Shown here: in pieces, positions 45,707 through 58,320 of the stretch | Numbering within the stretch: the first letter of the stretch is position 1 | Layout of the letters: each line of letters starts with the position of its first letter | Source of the DNA: Rhexocercosporidium sp. MPI-PUGE-AT-0058 | Lineage: Eukaryota > Ascomycota > Leotiomycetes > Helotiales | DNA: 64,000 bases | Direction: 5' to 3' | NCBI GenBank assembly: GCA_020746875.1 | Contig: JAGTJL010000003.1 | Span: 496,001-560,000 of the forward strand | Translations under genes and position numbers: made by a program | The notes under the pieces: generated by a model | What the model was told of the DNA's origin: nothing | Seen by the model: the letters and a program-made list of their open reading frames with translations, nothing else | Database searches by the model: none

Positions 45707-48700
45707 ACTTTTGAGTTGATGGTTACCAGCAATAGCTGAGGGCAGGCCAAGTTGATGGGGGACTTAAGAAGAGTCTGGCTTGGTTGTTAACACTTCCAAC
45801 TGGCAGCGAATGACAGCTCAGCAACCGTGGAATGATCGATAACTTCTAGAACGCCTACAAGCATGTGTTTAGTCGCACAGCAAACACAAATCCCCGACCA
45901 CGGGAACAAAAAACAATATTACGTTTCAGCGTGCCACTTCGGCGTATAATTCGGCATCCAGGGACACGGGTTAGGGAAATGCAAGGAAAGGGAATGGAAA
46001 GGATCGGGATTCGAATCGGCGTTTGGTGTGGGTTCGGTAGCATATGATACGATTCATTGTCGTCATCTTTTGATGTGATCGATCATCTTTGGCTATCTAC
46101 AGTGCATTATATTAGCTTGTGTGTTTGACCATAGGGAGGAATGTGTTGGAGAGTATATATGTTGGAATGGATCATAATAGCTTATTTACTGTGTACATCT
46201 CAGCTTTTGTTCTTCCTGTGTGTACGATTTGCGACCTTTGATGTCGTGTTGTGAGCTTTCGATAAGGCAGGAAATGGCACACATAGCCGGACAGTTGTCC
46301 CTTCTTCACCATCGAAGGATGGAGGTGTCTGCGAAGGGGGGTTTTTTTAATTTCATAATCCCACTCTCGTATAACATGCATGGACCCACAGTATCAAAGA
46401 ACACCTCAGCAGAGCACGGTACGATCCCATCCCCATCCATGATTTTGTCACAGGCAGTACAGAACACCTCGAGTACTTCCTTACACCGCTCCGCTTTCCA
46501 GCCAGGTGACCGGTCAACTCGGAGTACGATACTCAATATTACAGTATAGCAAATGACATCTCTCCATTACCCCAACCCCCCGCCTATCATTCGAAGAGGT
46601 CTTCTTGTTCATTTATTTTAGGTTTGGGTTTGGGTTTGGATTTCCATTTACTTCACCTCCACTAGCAGCAGAAAGGGATACCCGTATTTTCTTTCTTGTA
46701 GCGCTGTATAGTAGTGCTACTTAAGCCTAACACAAACGTAACTTACAAGAGACAATGCGGCGCTAGCCGCGCATCCAGAGTACGGTATGAGATTTTCCTT
46801 TTTATTTTTATTTCTCCATATTTTTTTTTTCTTTCTTGTGTATTTTCGTTACTATATTCGCTGGTTATTATAGCCTTAGAATGATATCAATAGCGATATT
46901 CCCAGGACAAGTCCGACGCTGCCAAGTCATACATCGACATCCATCCATCCATGAATGAATCAAGCGAGGCGAGGCGAGAACAGGGTATATCCTTCTACAT
47001 AGTGGCGAGTTAACGGCGGACTCGGACATCGCACGTACGCACGCATGAGCATGAGTATTCCTCATCTTGCGTACTAGCGCCGTGCGAACTTTGGGTGTCG
47101 CCTGCCTGTTACGTTTCGTTTTATTCTGGATGTATTTGTATAATATGATATTAGCCCCTCGAGGAGGAGAGGGGGATGCGGGAAGCGAGAGCGGGATTGT
47201 TTACAGTATGATTACGGTGGTTCATGCCTAACATTTACCGTACTTGTTTCTTCTTTTCCTTCTCTCTGAATTGTCATTTTTGGAAATAGATTTATTTATT
47301 ACTGAAATTGTTATTCTAGTTTTGAAATTAGTGGGTGGTGGGGGAGGAGGAGGGGGAGGTTGGATCTGAAAATGGAGTGGAGATGTACTGTAAGTACTTT
47401 GTAGATAGGGGAGGTGGCCTTAATAGTGATACTATTGATGGGGTTTGGACACGTCAATATTCCCCGAAGGAAGATGGGAGATCGGACAAATGATTTGGAT
47501 TGCGCCATCGATTTAGTGGGATGGAGAATTTGTTTTCGTCAGTTGGAGGTTGGAGATTGGAGATTGGATGTTTAACTCTGGGTTGTTTCCGGGGCGTGGT
47601 GATGATGATGATGATTGATGACTGATGATCGATGATTGATGATGTCGTTCTTCGAGTTCGGAGGACGGAGGATAGCATCCAGTATGAAGGGTGAGGAAAA
47701 CGAATAACGATCATCAAGTCAACTCTCTTTTCGAGTGAAAAAAGTATCATGCCATCAGTCGGTTCATCATTCAATCCGGCATCCGGCATCTTTAAGCTTG
47801 TAAAACCTTTCAAGTACGTATTCAAGCAAGTATTCGATAAAATCGTCTGGTCCTTCTGCACTTACTGGACTAGACTTGAAATGCACTCCTATTCCAAGAG
47901 AGAGAGCCTCAACCGGGACCTTCCCACGACGTGAAGAACCGGTGTGGTATCATCGAACCGTCTGTAACCTCACCAATGCGACACCAACATACACAATAGC
48001 CGAGGAAGCTCCGTGCGAAACCATTTCCTCCACCTCCGACGTTCATCCCAAGCATGATCTACGCACAGCACACCAAGCGGTGTACAGTAGTACAGTATCA
48101 CCATCACTCCGCCTCTCGATATTACAAGGACGAAGGTTGGAGAAGAGAGAGAACGGATGAAGTGAAAAAGGCGGTTGTGGTGGTCGAAAGGCTATTCTGT
48201 GGGTATTGTCCGTGAGTAAAACAGGGAGTGCGTTGTGGGAATGTGGGAAAAGACTTTGAAGTAGTGAGATTGGACCCCGGATCTGCGGTGGTTTGAAACG
48301 GTGATGTCATTCTCCTTGCTGCATTTTATGATTCTTTGGGATGAAGGCTGGTGTTGCTCCGAATTTCGTGCTTTATTTCTTGTTTGACTGTAGGTGGGGA
48401 AGGATATCGGATGAGGGGTCCTCCTTGTTTGGAGGGGGTGGCTGATGTGGAGTGGATATGTTAAGATCTTACTGTAGATGGAAGGACCATGATGCGGTGC
48501 GTTACGATACGGAGTACGACTACGATACCGGAGAGGGGCAGACGAGGAGGGATTGCTTGAATCAAGCGTGTGCATTGTGTCGTGTTAGTGGAGGGGTAGT
48601 ATAGGTATAAGAAGTCTCCTGCCTGCGTTCCCCGGGGTATTGGAGATTTCGATTCTAAATATACTTGAGATTCGAATGTTTGGAAGGAGTAATCGACAGA

Positions 48701-48947
48701 GGATATTGGCTTCCAAACAGGAATATTGAGAAGAGCAGGGACGAACCCTTTAGACTATCTCATGTGAACTGCTGTTAGTCAAGGAGGATATGTGAAGGAC
48801 TTAAAGGAACACGACAACATCAACAACGGAACCTGGAGGAAATACATCTCCCAAGTCGAAATCTATCAGATTAAACCAGACTAGATCTAAGAATACGAAC
48901 AGCAGAATAAGGAAAGCAGGACAGGCAGTAATACAGCACTTACAAAA
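45707..48947. other. 3.2-kb intergenic region with simple repeats
   Basis: It holds GGTTTGGGTTTGGGTTTGG at about 46620-46638 and a TGATGA-type microsatellite at about 47599-47645. A 61-aa ORF at 47749-47934 has no family pattern. 48200-48940 is probably promoter and leader of the next gene. Confidence 0.45.
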
Positions 48948-50000
48948 ATGGCGGCCATAGCACAATCCCCATTCCAACCAGCAGTCAACACCGCACCGCC
49001 TTCCCCCACATCCTCAACATCCACAGTCGCACTCGCACCACGACCCGTCCATCTCGCCGCCTCAGGTCTCTGGAAACCAACTCCAACACTTACACAGAAG
49101 CGCTCACATCCAATACCTAAACCCGCGCCTACAACCTTGTCTCCATCAACACCAACATCAACGCCTCTCACAACTATCCCAAGATCAACAGCTACTCCAA
49201 CATCAATATCGGCTCCAATATCAACCACAGCCAAAATCCCCCAAGCACCAGCACCAGCCCTCACAACCTCCACAACTCCCCGCTCCATACTCAAATCTGG
49301 AGACATCCACCCAGCCAACCGACCCCCAGCATACTCACCCACCACAACCTCCTCCAAATCCTCCAGCTCGCTAAACTACACCTCCAAACCTCAAACCAAG
49401 ACTACGCGGCGCTCGCGCGGGCAGTCTCTTAAAGAGGGTGCATTTTTCGCGTTTGTGCTCCTGCCGCTCAGTTGTTGGTATACGAGGGGTGGGAAGAGAT
49501 TGCGTTCGGGTTCGGATGTGAAAATGGTTGGGGGGAGGAAGGGGCAGAGTGAGATTCTGGAGTGGAGTTGTGAGGGTGATGAGATAGGAGGCGAGGAGGA
49601 GAGGAGTGCGAGGAGACTACCTGAATTGAGGAGACCGTCGCAAGGGAGGAGGGATAGTTTGGGGCAGGTTAGTGCTCCTGGTGTTGGTGGAGGGTTGAAA
49701 GGGCAGGTTGTGGGACGGAGACAGAGTTTCAGTGTCAGTGTGCCGGCGGGTGTGAACGTCGGGCATGGGAGGAGTAACAGTTTTAGTAGTGTGAGCCCTA
49801 GGGGGGCCGGGATGGGGAAGAGGAGAGAGGTTTCGGATTATGGTGTTGATAGAGGTGCTGCTGCTATAGATGGGGAGTGGGATTTGGAATTGGAGAGGGA
49901 GATGGAACGAGAGGTGGAGTTTGAGAGGTTGAGGTTGAGTAGAGCGAAGATTCGTACGGGGAGTCCGGTGCCTTTAAGGAGGAGGAGAAGTGAGGTCTGA
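48948..50000 (+). CDS. low-complexity, probably disordered protein, 350 aa
   Basis: Single exon, ATG 48948 in good context (aaaATGGCG). Residues 1-150 are very rich in Thr, Pro, Ser and Ala. A short hydrophobic patch (GAFFAFVLLPLSCWYTRGGK, about 169-188) is followed by an Arg/Gly/Ser-rich half with SRRGQ/RRQS/RRPS-type phosphorylation-like sites, a predicted Glu/Arg-rich helix (DLELEREMEREVEFERLRLS) and a basic end (PLRRRRSEV). The codon bias of the first half favours C at third positions while the second half is G-rich, an odd switch at about 49430. No domain recognised. Possibly a signalling or scaffold protein specific to this fungal group. Confidence 0.55.
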   Translation: MAAIAQSPFQPAVNTAPPSPTSSTSTVALAPRPVHLAASGLWKPTPTLTQKRSHPIPKPAPTTLSPSTPTSTPLTTIPRSTATPTSISAPISTTAKIPQAPAPALTTSTTPRSILKSGDIHPANRPPAYSPTTTSSKSSSSLNYTSKPQTKTTRRSRGQSLKEGAFFAFVLLPLSCWYTRGGKRLRSGSDVKMVGGRKGQSEILEWSCEGDEIGGEEERSARRLPELRRPSQGRRDSLGQVSAPGVGGGLKGQVVGRRQSFSVSVPAGVNVGHGRSNSFSSVSPRGAGMGKRREVSDYGVDRGAAAIDGEWDLELEREMEREVEFERLRLSRAKIRTGSPVPLRRRRSEV

Positions 50001-50288
50001 AATTAAGGTGCTTTGGTATGGAGTTTTGTGCATATCACAACTTTGAAAAGTGCTTTTACGGCGTAATGCTTATAGAGATGATGGGTAGATGTATATAGAC
50101 AGGCCGGCACCGAGTCCGTTACGCCGTGAATGGGAAAAAAAAAATATTCGCCAATCAAAATTAACGCTTCTCGTTTTATTCTCTGGCCCCGAGCGTTTCT
50201 GAGCTGAGATCAGCTGGGACATTCAGTCTACTTGCGTTCTCTGTGACGAACGTCTCTTATCACCATCATTACACTTCCTCTTGATTCT

Positions 50289-51442
50289 TCACCACCACTT
50301 CTCACTCAAAACCCTTTTCTCATCCATCCCCTCCGCCTTCCCAACCAATTCAACAAACCGATCCGTCATTCCCGGTACACCACAGACATACACAACCGTC
50401 CCGTCCCTCTCCGCCACCTCCCCCAACGCATCCTCCACATCACTCTCCCCAATCCTCCTTTTCCGGACCTGCAACCCCTCAGCACCCTCTCCCAATCCTG
50501 CTTCCTCCCCCTTCTGTCCTGTCAAGAACAACCTAAACATCCCCTCCTCACCTAAAGAACCAAATATCTCGCGTAACCGAGACAAGAAGAGAATCTCTTC
50601 ACTTCGACCATTCTCATCAATAGAATTCCTCACCGAATACAGGAATACTATCTTAAAACCCAACTTGCCATTCGGTGCCTTTTCTCTGTCTTCGGCGATA
50701 TCACTCAACATACTCATCAGAGGGTTGATCCCCACGCCGCCCGCTATGAAGACAACTCTTTTGATACTTTGAAGCGGAGGCGGCCAGGTGAAGGACCCAC
50801 CTACCCGGATGCCAAGAGTGCTATTGAGAATTTGAGAGGGCGGTTGCCAGAGCCAGTGGGCGGGTGTGCGCGGTGTGGAATTGGAGGTGGAAGTGGTTTT
50901 TGAGGGAGAAGGTGAAGGGGGACGTTGGATTGCGAGTTCGAGGTAGGATGTAGATGTCGTGGGTGTAGATGTCAGTGTGAAGCCGCCTGGTGAGGGGAGG
51001 GAGGGGATGTGAAGGTCGATCCATTGGCCTGGTTGGAACTGTGATGGATGTTAATGCTTGAATCTCATATCTGGTTCTCCTACAATTCTAGCACGTGTGA
51101 GATCGAATTGAGGTCTAGCTTGGGTTTTCTGGGCTGGGATTAGATAACGAGATACGGTACACACTTTGATGGCTTCCTTTCCAACAGGACTCAAGCGAAG
51201 GAGACGAATCGATGAGTTGACTTGGGATACCTGCGATAGGATGACGGGATGTAGCCTCTAAGAATCTTGTTAGTGATGCTTTTGGTTTGGATAACTTCAT
51301 CAGCGCTTACATTGTCTCGGGGTTCAGCGGCTGTTCGTTCGATGTGTGGGAGGGTGACTTTGTCGACTGTGGCCATGGTCCGGAGAATACGTAGGAAGAT
51401 GGAATGGGGAGTTGCAGTGGTGGGTCTTATTGATCGAATCAT
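50289..51442 (-). CDS. OXNAD1-like FAD/NAD(P)-binding oxidoreductase
   Basis: Ferredoxin-reductase-fold protein resembling OXNAD1. Exons on the minus strand: 51442-51311, 51257-51165 and 51038-50289, giving 324 aa. The upstream Met 51442 adds MIRSIRPTTATPHSIFLRIL, a convincing mitochondrial presequence; the alternative Met 51376 gives 302 aa. FAD-domain marks are FQPGQWIDLHIP and GGFTLTSTPT (in place of the usual RxYS/T), then VGGSFTWPP. The NAD(P) domain has VVFIAGGVGINPLMSML, IVFLYSVRN and VVYVCGVPGMTDRFVELV. A Pro/Ser/Thr-rich loop (about residues 110-130) is inserted between domains. The substrate is unknown. Confidence 0.87.
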
Positions 51443-52808
51443 GAGTATCTATAGTGATTGGAAATGTTGAGTTGAGGGGCATGAGAAAGCCGAGACGAGG
51501 TCCGCTTAAGATTCCAAGCGAGCATAGCAACTACCTAGGGGGCTAAATTGGTTCGGCTCGGATCTTGCGGCATTTTTGGAACGTAATTTTCAGTGTAGAC
51601 TCACTAGATCGAAGAATATGAGTTCTTCACAAAGTCAATGCCTACTGTGGACTGCTCGTAGACAAAGATCTTTGCACGAATGAAAAACAGTAATAAAACC
51701 ACGTGATCATTTCCGCTTTCGGTATTTTTTTGTCGTTGTTGATGTCGCACAAGTCAAGCGAGATCCAGGTAATATTTGATTTTAGAGATCAGTATCGATC
51801 CTTAAACTCAACTATGGTTGAAAGAAATACCCGACCTGGATTACTTCACTATCTTGAATATCCACTACCCCGCTACTTCCCCGCTATTCCTCGGCAAGCA
51901 CAATCATTCCTACCTCCCTTCTTCCCTATCGCCTTTTCTTCGTCAACTCGTATGTCCTGAGATCTGCAAGGTACAATACCATATCGAGAAGATGCACAAT
52001 TTTGCTAGGTACCTGTATGGATACCATTGTAATTAGCTGCCGGACAAGCTTTCTTATCACATCTTCACCTGACAGTTCTCTCGTTGAAGGTTGCATCCAT
52101 TACCTTGGCGGCGCTTAAACTTTTGTTGACCACCTTCCAGAAAGGTGCTGCCCAAGTGCTAGTCTTCGTATCGTAATTTTCCATACTCAATTATAAAGTT
52201 AATCCATGATGTTTTATTCTCTTTGTCTGCAATTTTTCCGCCCGTTTGCTTAATGATTTGAAAGCTAGAAATGTGGAGAAGCCTCTAATCTGACTGTGCT
52301 TCGATTTTGAACATTTGGGTTACTTGCACTTCCGGAAATATCCCTCCCATGTTTGCTTTACAAGACTAAGCTAGAGTTTTGAATCAGGCACACCTTATCG
52401 CAGTAACCTCTAAAACCAGGGTCTTGCACCAAGATTCTGTCGATGCAAGGGAAAGGGAACTATGCATACACGAGAATCCCCTCCCATGATATGATTGTGA
52501 GGAGTCTTGGCAACAGCTCTAAGATCTCAAAGGGCAGGAGCCAGAAGTCTACTCCAAGAAATTTACGCTCTGATTATAAGAAATCCGAAATTTACCCATG
52601 TGAAAGAATTATAACACCAAACGGTGAAGCACTAGTCTCTTTGGATGACCTGTTGGCCTTTTCCCCCTTCGTGTGATGCATCTTCAAAGTGGGACGGAAC
52701 TGCAGATACGAGGATGTTCGTCGCAAGGGTTCTACTCCACGATGGTACATAAACTAGGAATGTCCCATTCTCCATTACACAATCAGTCAATCGTTTCAAG
52801 CATTCAAG
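51443..52808. other. intergenic; divergent promoter region of the reductase and the subtilase
   Basis: About 1.4 kb with small ORFs of no recognised family. Confidence 0.45.
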
Positions 52809-55800
52809 ATGCGCCTCTCCATAATAGCATCCTTTGTTCTTGCGGGCGGATGGGCTGTCCATGCCGCCGCCACGACAGAAGACGTAAGAATCCTTGTCAA
52901 ATATGCCATGGACATCTCAGAGTGGGAGGGCGATACTGACTCCTCGACATAGCTCCGGGCCTTTCTTGCTGCCCACAAAGATCGGACAGGAGTCTCGGAT
53001 GGCGATGCCGAGTTCTTAGATTGGAAAGCCAATGTCTTCACGAGTAATTCCACGCCGGCACCGGTCATCCCAAAAGCGTATATAATTCAACTCAAGCCTG
53101 GATCGGGCCTAGTCAGACGCGGTCTAGATGAGCATTCTATATTCCACAAGAGAGCTTCAGCAGGAATTGATTACACGACTCGTCAAGAGTTCAAGAATCC
53201 GGATCTGTTCTTCGGCCTGTCAATCCAGGTCAAGGACAATGCCAATGAGACCACAATCAAGGAAATTCCCAATGTCTTGAAAGTCTGGCCCGTGAGAATG
53301 ATACAGCGACCAGTTGTGTCCGGTGGTCCTGGTATCTCCAGCAGTGGCTTCAGAGCCGCTCGTTCCAATCTTACAGCAACGGCGGGAAGCGGTGCAAATG
53401 TCAATTCCGTACACCATCAAACAGGAGTCGATAGACTTCATGCTCTTGGGATCAAAGGTAAATAAGTGCTACAACAACCTTTTGTTTTGTCAAACTAATG
53501 CTTGTGTGCTTCAGGAAAAGGAGTAAAGGTTGCCATTATAGATACTGGCGTTGACTGGCACCATCCGGCTCTTGGGGGATGCTTTGGTCCAGGCTGCAAA
53601 ATATCATTTGGAAAAGACTTCATAGGAGATTCCTACGATGAGACTGGAATTCCAGTGACTGATGATGACCCCCTAGCAACTTGTAAGTCTGGCCATGGGG
53701 AGAAAGTTCCTTTCGATGTCCCATCTTCATTCAATCTGGTTCAAAGACCGTATCTGGAAATGATACTGACTCGAAGCTTCTGGACTATAGGCGTCGGTGG
53801 TGGCCACGGTACTCACGTAGCAGGTCAGTACCTCCGTCAATTTTCACGATCGAATGCTCACTGAATTAGGCACGATTGGCATGCAAGATCCAGCAAGCTC
53901 GCCTTTTGGTCTTGTTGGTGTTGCGCCTGAAGCTGATCTAGGCATGTATCGTGTCTTCGGCTGTTCTGGATCTGCACCAGGCGATGTCTTGATGCTTGCA
54001 TTTGAGCAGGCATCAGCTGATAAAGTGGATGTGCTGAGCATTTCTCTTGGTTCTTACCTTCTATGGGAAGAGGAAGATCCTTTCCAGACCATCACGTCTG
54101 CTCTGGAGGCTCAGGGGACCGCAGTCGTTGTTGCCAATGGAAACAATGGAGCCTATGCCGGTAACCCATCTTCTCCGGCCATTGGGAAGGGTGTTATCGC
54201 TGTGGGATCGGTCCAGAACAGTCATTATCCCACAGTATACGGTGGTAAGTTCGGCATTTTCTTCAGCTTCTTGCGCCCAGATCAGACCTCCCTGTATGAA
54301 CGCCTTGTGCTACTTTCGGATATGAAGGCTCCTTATCCAAGAAGATTGGATCCGGGAACTGACATCAAGTTCTTTCGTTACAGGCAAGGACTCGCGAGGC
54401 CGTTCATTCAAATATTCGGGAGACCCATGGCCAGTACAGGCTCCAGCCACCGGACTTACGGTGTTTGATTTGGTCAAAATAGCGGCCAATACCAGCTCGC
54501 CCCAGGGATGCGCTGATGCAGCCTGGTGGGCTGCCGACGATGCTGTTCTGGATAAAGACAACAGTATCATTGCTGTGCCATATGGCGGTGGGTGTTCTTG
54601 GGGGAGAAAGTAAGTCTACAAAGCAGAAGCCCGATATCTTCATCGTTCAGGAATGAGTCGATTGATAAGATGCCCATTTCAAATGCACATAATGACTGAC
54701 TGTTAACGCACTGTTACAGAATATTCGTTGCACAAAGCCTTGGCTTTAAGTACACGTTAGTGTACGCTACAGCTGCCAATGACATTTTCGATCAGGAGTA
54801 CAACTCTCTTGATCCATCCCCACCATATTACGGTACATGAAATACCTCACCTCGCCTTTCTTGTATACACACTAACACTGACTAGGGATAACACTTAATG
54901 AAGTTGACGGTAGAACACTTCTTGGTGGACTATCACTGTCAAAGCCAAACGAGTATAAGCTCTACTTCGCCTCGGATATTTTCGAATCTCGTAAGTCATA
55001 CTAGATTATCTTCATGCCACACAAGCATCTAGAAACATCACTTTTCCTGAATTTGCATTCCTCCAATACTGACATATTTCAGATACGCAACTCACAGCAG
55101 GACTGATGTCTAATTTTTCCTCTTGGGGTCCAACGTCCGATACGCTTGTGATTAAACCGCAAGTATCGGCACCTGGAGGTTCTATCCTATCGACTTGGCC
55201 CCTAGAAGGCACCGGTTATGCAGTCCTAAGCGGAACTTCAATGGCCACCCCTTACGTCTCGGGAGCTTTGGCACTTCTCAAATCCCAGTTTCCCAACGCA
55301 TCAGTACAGAAATTAAGAAAGATGCTTCAGAGTACTGCGGATACCGTCCCGTATGTTTATGATAAATCGATTAGTACCTCGGTTGCTCAACAGGGAGGTG
55401 GACTTATCAATGTAAGCCGCATTCCCTGCATCTGAAGCATAACTAATTACTTTGTAGGTGTACGATGCCATCCATTTCGAGTCATCGGTCACTCCATCGG
55501 AATTAAATCTCGGTGACTTGGACCAACTGAAGCCACGAGATATCACAATCGAGAACAACTCTGGCAGGAGCAAGACTTACAGTGAGTGCACATTTTGCAA
55601 ATATTGATGTACGAAACTAGCTGAACACTTTAGTTATCTCCCACGAACCCGCCGGAGAGACCAATCTATTGCCCTACCTGTACAGTAGCAAGACACAATT
55701 CGGTGTCACAGCCCTCCCTGGTGTCTATGCATCTTACGCAACTGTCAAGTTCTCCACCACGTCAGTCACCATCGGAGCCGGACAATCGGCCAACATCACG

Positions 55801-56919
55801 GTATCTTTCCAACCCCCAACCGACATCGATGATGACTTCTTGCCCGTGTATTCCGGCTACATCAAGATCACCAACAATAACGATCAGTTCAAAGTTGCCT
55901 ACCTCGGACAACCCTACTCGCGGAACAAGGCTGATTACTTGGATGTATCTTCAAGATCCGGCGATAGCCTTCCGCAGATGGTCTACTTTGACCCCGATCA
56001 AAATTTCTCTCGGCATATCGTGCGTGATTTTGGGGAATTTGACTTCGGATTGAGCGTGCCAGGTTACGGGTAAGTCCATTTTCTCAGGCTCGTCTGATTT
56101 CAATGCTATAAAAGCCTTCTCGCACCTTCAAAGTGCCCCCATCAATCTCCCCATTGGAAAAATATTCAAGATGCACATTGAGATCGGAACTATTTTTGAC
56201 TTCCTACGATTTAGGTACCCCTATCTGGATTGGGTCACTCTGCAATCAAGCCAATACTTCCGCTTCGATATTGTTCCATATAATACCAGCTTTGTTCCAG
56301 ATTTCTGTAAGTCTTTCATTAGCTGGATCTCCAATCTCGCTTAGCCCATTAGTCACTTGGGACGTCCAAGAAGAAGGATCGCTAACAGCTTGCTCAGACG
56401 GATTCACCTTCAACAACACTAATCGTGAGTTAAACTCCTTTCCACAACCCCATCATCTCCCCGAGTAGTTATGATCTTCAAAGTCAAATTCACGAAAACG
56501 CCCTAATGACATGTACTGACGCGATTGAACAGCATATGGTGTACCCGACTCGGCCCTCCCTCTCAAATACCCGGATCTCCCCTTCAGCAATATCGGCGAC
56601 GGAGCCGACACGTAAGACACCTTCCTCCTATTCTCTCACGTCCTATACTCCACTCGAATAGTGAACTCTTCCCAGACTGACAATGAATATTTGCAGTTAT
56701 GGTTTGTGGAACGATAACGGAAATAACAATCGACCGACATCTTTCCTTTACTATCTCGAAGGCGTGGCGTACTCTTTAGGAAAAAATCCGATTGGGCAGT
56801 TGCCGGTAGGTGATTACAGGGCGCTTTTGAGAGTCTTGAGGTGGGGTGGCGATCCGAAAAAGAAGGAGAGTTACCAGAGCTGGTTGAGTCCTGTTATTAG
56901 AGTGAAGAGGTCGCTCTGA
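52809..56919 (+). CDS. secreted subtilisin-like serine protease (S8, minor extracellular protease Vpr-like)
   Basis: Exons: 52809-52883, 52953-53457, 53515-53682, 53791-53823, 53870-54244, 54384-54609, 54720-54832, 54886-54990, 55083-55411, 55458-55581, 55634-56069, 56134-56306, 56398-56424, 56533-56611 and 56697-56919, giving 996 aa. Signal peptide MRLSIIASFVLAGGWAVHAA; an inhibitor-type propeptide to about residue 160. Catalytic Asp203 in VAIIDTGVDWHHPALGG, His255 in GGGHGTHVAG and Ser586 in LSGTSMATPYVSG; the oxyanion Asn is in VVVANGNNG. Between His and Ser lies a PA-type insertion (about 380-500). After the catalytic domain comes an Fn3-like region (LGDLDQLKPRDITIENNSG, ATVKFSTTSVTIGAGQSANI). 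Every intron has GT-AG borders and the phases close exactly, so the gene looks intact. Role: extracellular protein degradation. Confidence 0.93.
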
Positions 56920-58320
56920 GTGTCGTTTCGGGCAATAGGATTCTCAGAAGCGCGGTACAGGATATTGCACATTAATTACGAAGAGACGAATGCTAACATC
57001 CGTGGGGTGGAATCTAATGAGCGTGGAAGTGTCAAGGAGATAGGTGGTTGTTTACTGTAGGCTGCCAAGAATACAAGCGAGCCTGCACATTCTGCGACTT
57101 GGCCTGGTTTACAGCTATATCATACATGTAGTCTTCTCTCCAAATAATATTGAACAGATACACTACATTTGCTATCTGTTGCACTTTACTAAAGTTTGCA
57201 ACTTTCAAGATGATTTGGTACAGTGATGACCTCTATGGTCAGGTAGTTTACAACCCGAGGGCATCCTCCGCGTGGGGCTATGATCACTGTCCGTCGCAGC
57301 AGTACAGTCGGACCTTTATCACTGCAGATAAAAACTAATTCTAGTGAAAATCGCTGTAGTCAGAGTCTTTGAGGATGTACTGTACGTGCATCTTACGAGA
57401 AGCTCCGACGGCAATTACATCCCCCAGCCTCTTGAAGCTCCTGGAGACAGACGTGCTACTTCTCATTTTCGCACATCCTCAGCGACATATCATTCTTAAC
57501 AGCATATCGGGCCAATGGAAATGATTAAATAAGTTGAATTAATACTGCTTGATGTATTTTTGCATGTTCTGTTCAAGTCTCAACTGTGGTCCGGGTTCGT
57601 CATCAGTCACGTTGGCGTACACTGCTTTCTCCGAAAAAAGTTACAAATTTTCAGCACGAATATTCCCATATTTCTAGTCCTCTTTAATCCCAGGAAGCAA
57701 TCTCGTTGCCTACTGTTCCATGTCTGCAGGAACTTTTCCTATGCTTCAATCAAACTTTCTATGATTCTGCCCCAAAATTGTTCTTCTTGGATGGCACGAA
57801 TCTAACGAGTGAAAATCAGTGACAGCGAATCTGAGCAACGTCGCATACGGAACTTCACGACAACTAAATCGAGCACTGCAGCAATCAGTGAGACATTCCA
57901 TTCCAGATTTACTTTCTTTGTCCTTTGAGACCATTGTAAGTACTCCATATTGTTCTCTGTGCGAATCGCCCGACAAGAGCTCGCTTAAAGCACTATTTCC
58001 AGCCTCGGAATATTTTTCTTTGTTGCCATTGTCGCGACGAGTTCACCTTCGAGATATTCACCACCTCGACACCTTCAATTGATGACTCAATAACCTCCCT
58101 TGCTCCGCTCCAAGCCCTAATGATGCTATTATCAGCCATGCACAACAGCAATGGGTTCGCGAGGCCCCGCGAGCCCTGCGGGCAAATATTTCGTCCCCAT
58201 TTGCAATCCCTTCCTATTCCATTCTCCCCCGACAACGTCAATTCTGACCTCTACACTCGCAGAACATCGCAAGAATTTGCTTGCTTGCTACACACTCAGC
58301 CTATTCAAGACAATCTCAAG
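56920..58320. other. intergenic
   Basis: About 1.4 kb with no supported gene. An in-frame upstream ATG at 58120 could extend the next protein by 67 residues, but that extension has no orderly composition. Confidence 0.45.

Noticed and set aside
46618..46640. Telomere-like GGTTTGGGTTTGGGTTTGG
   Set aside because: Unit is TTTGGG, not the usual TTAGGG, only about three copies, and coding genes lie on both sides.
47749..47934. 61-aa plus-strand ORF with amphipathic stretch
   Set aside because: Looks possible but nothing supports it beyond an open frame in a long intergenic region.
48887..49357. 156-aa minus-strand ORF, Val/Gly-rich
   Set aside because: Shadow of the Thr/Pro/Ser-rich plus-strand protein; its composition is the complement of that bias.
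58120..58320. N-terminal extension of the GGCT-like protein from the in-frame ATG at 58120
   Set aside because: Extension is irregular, and the ATG at 58321 has better context and a typical start.
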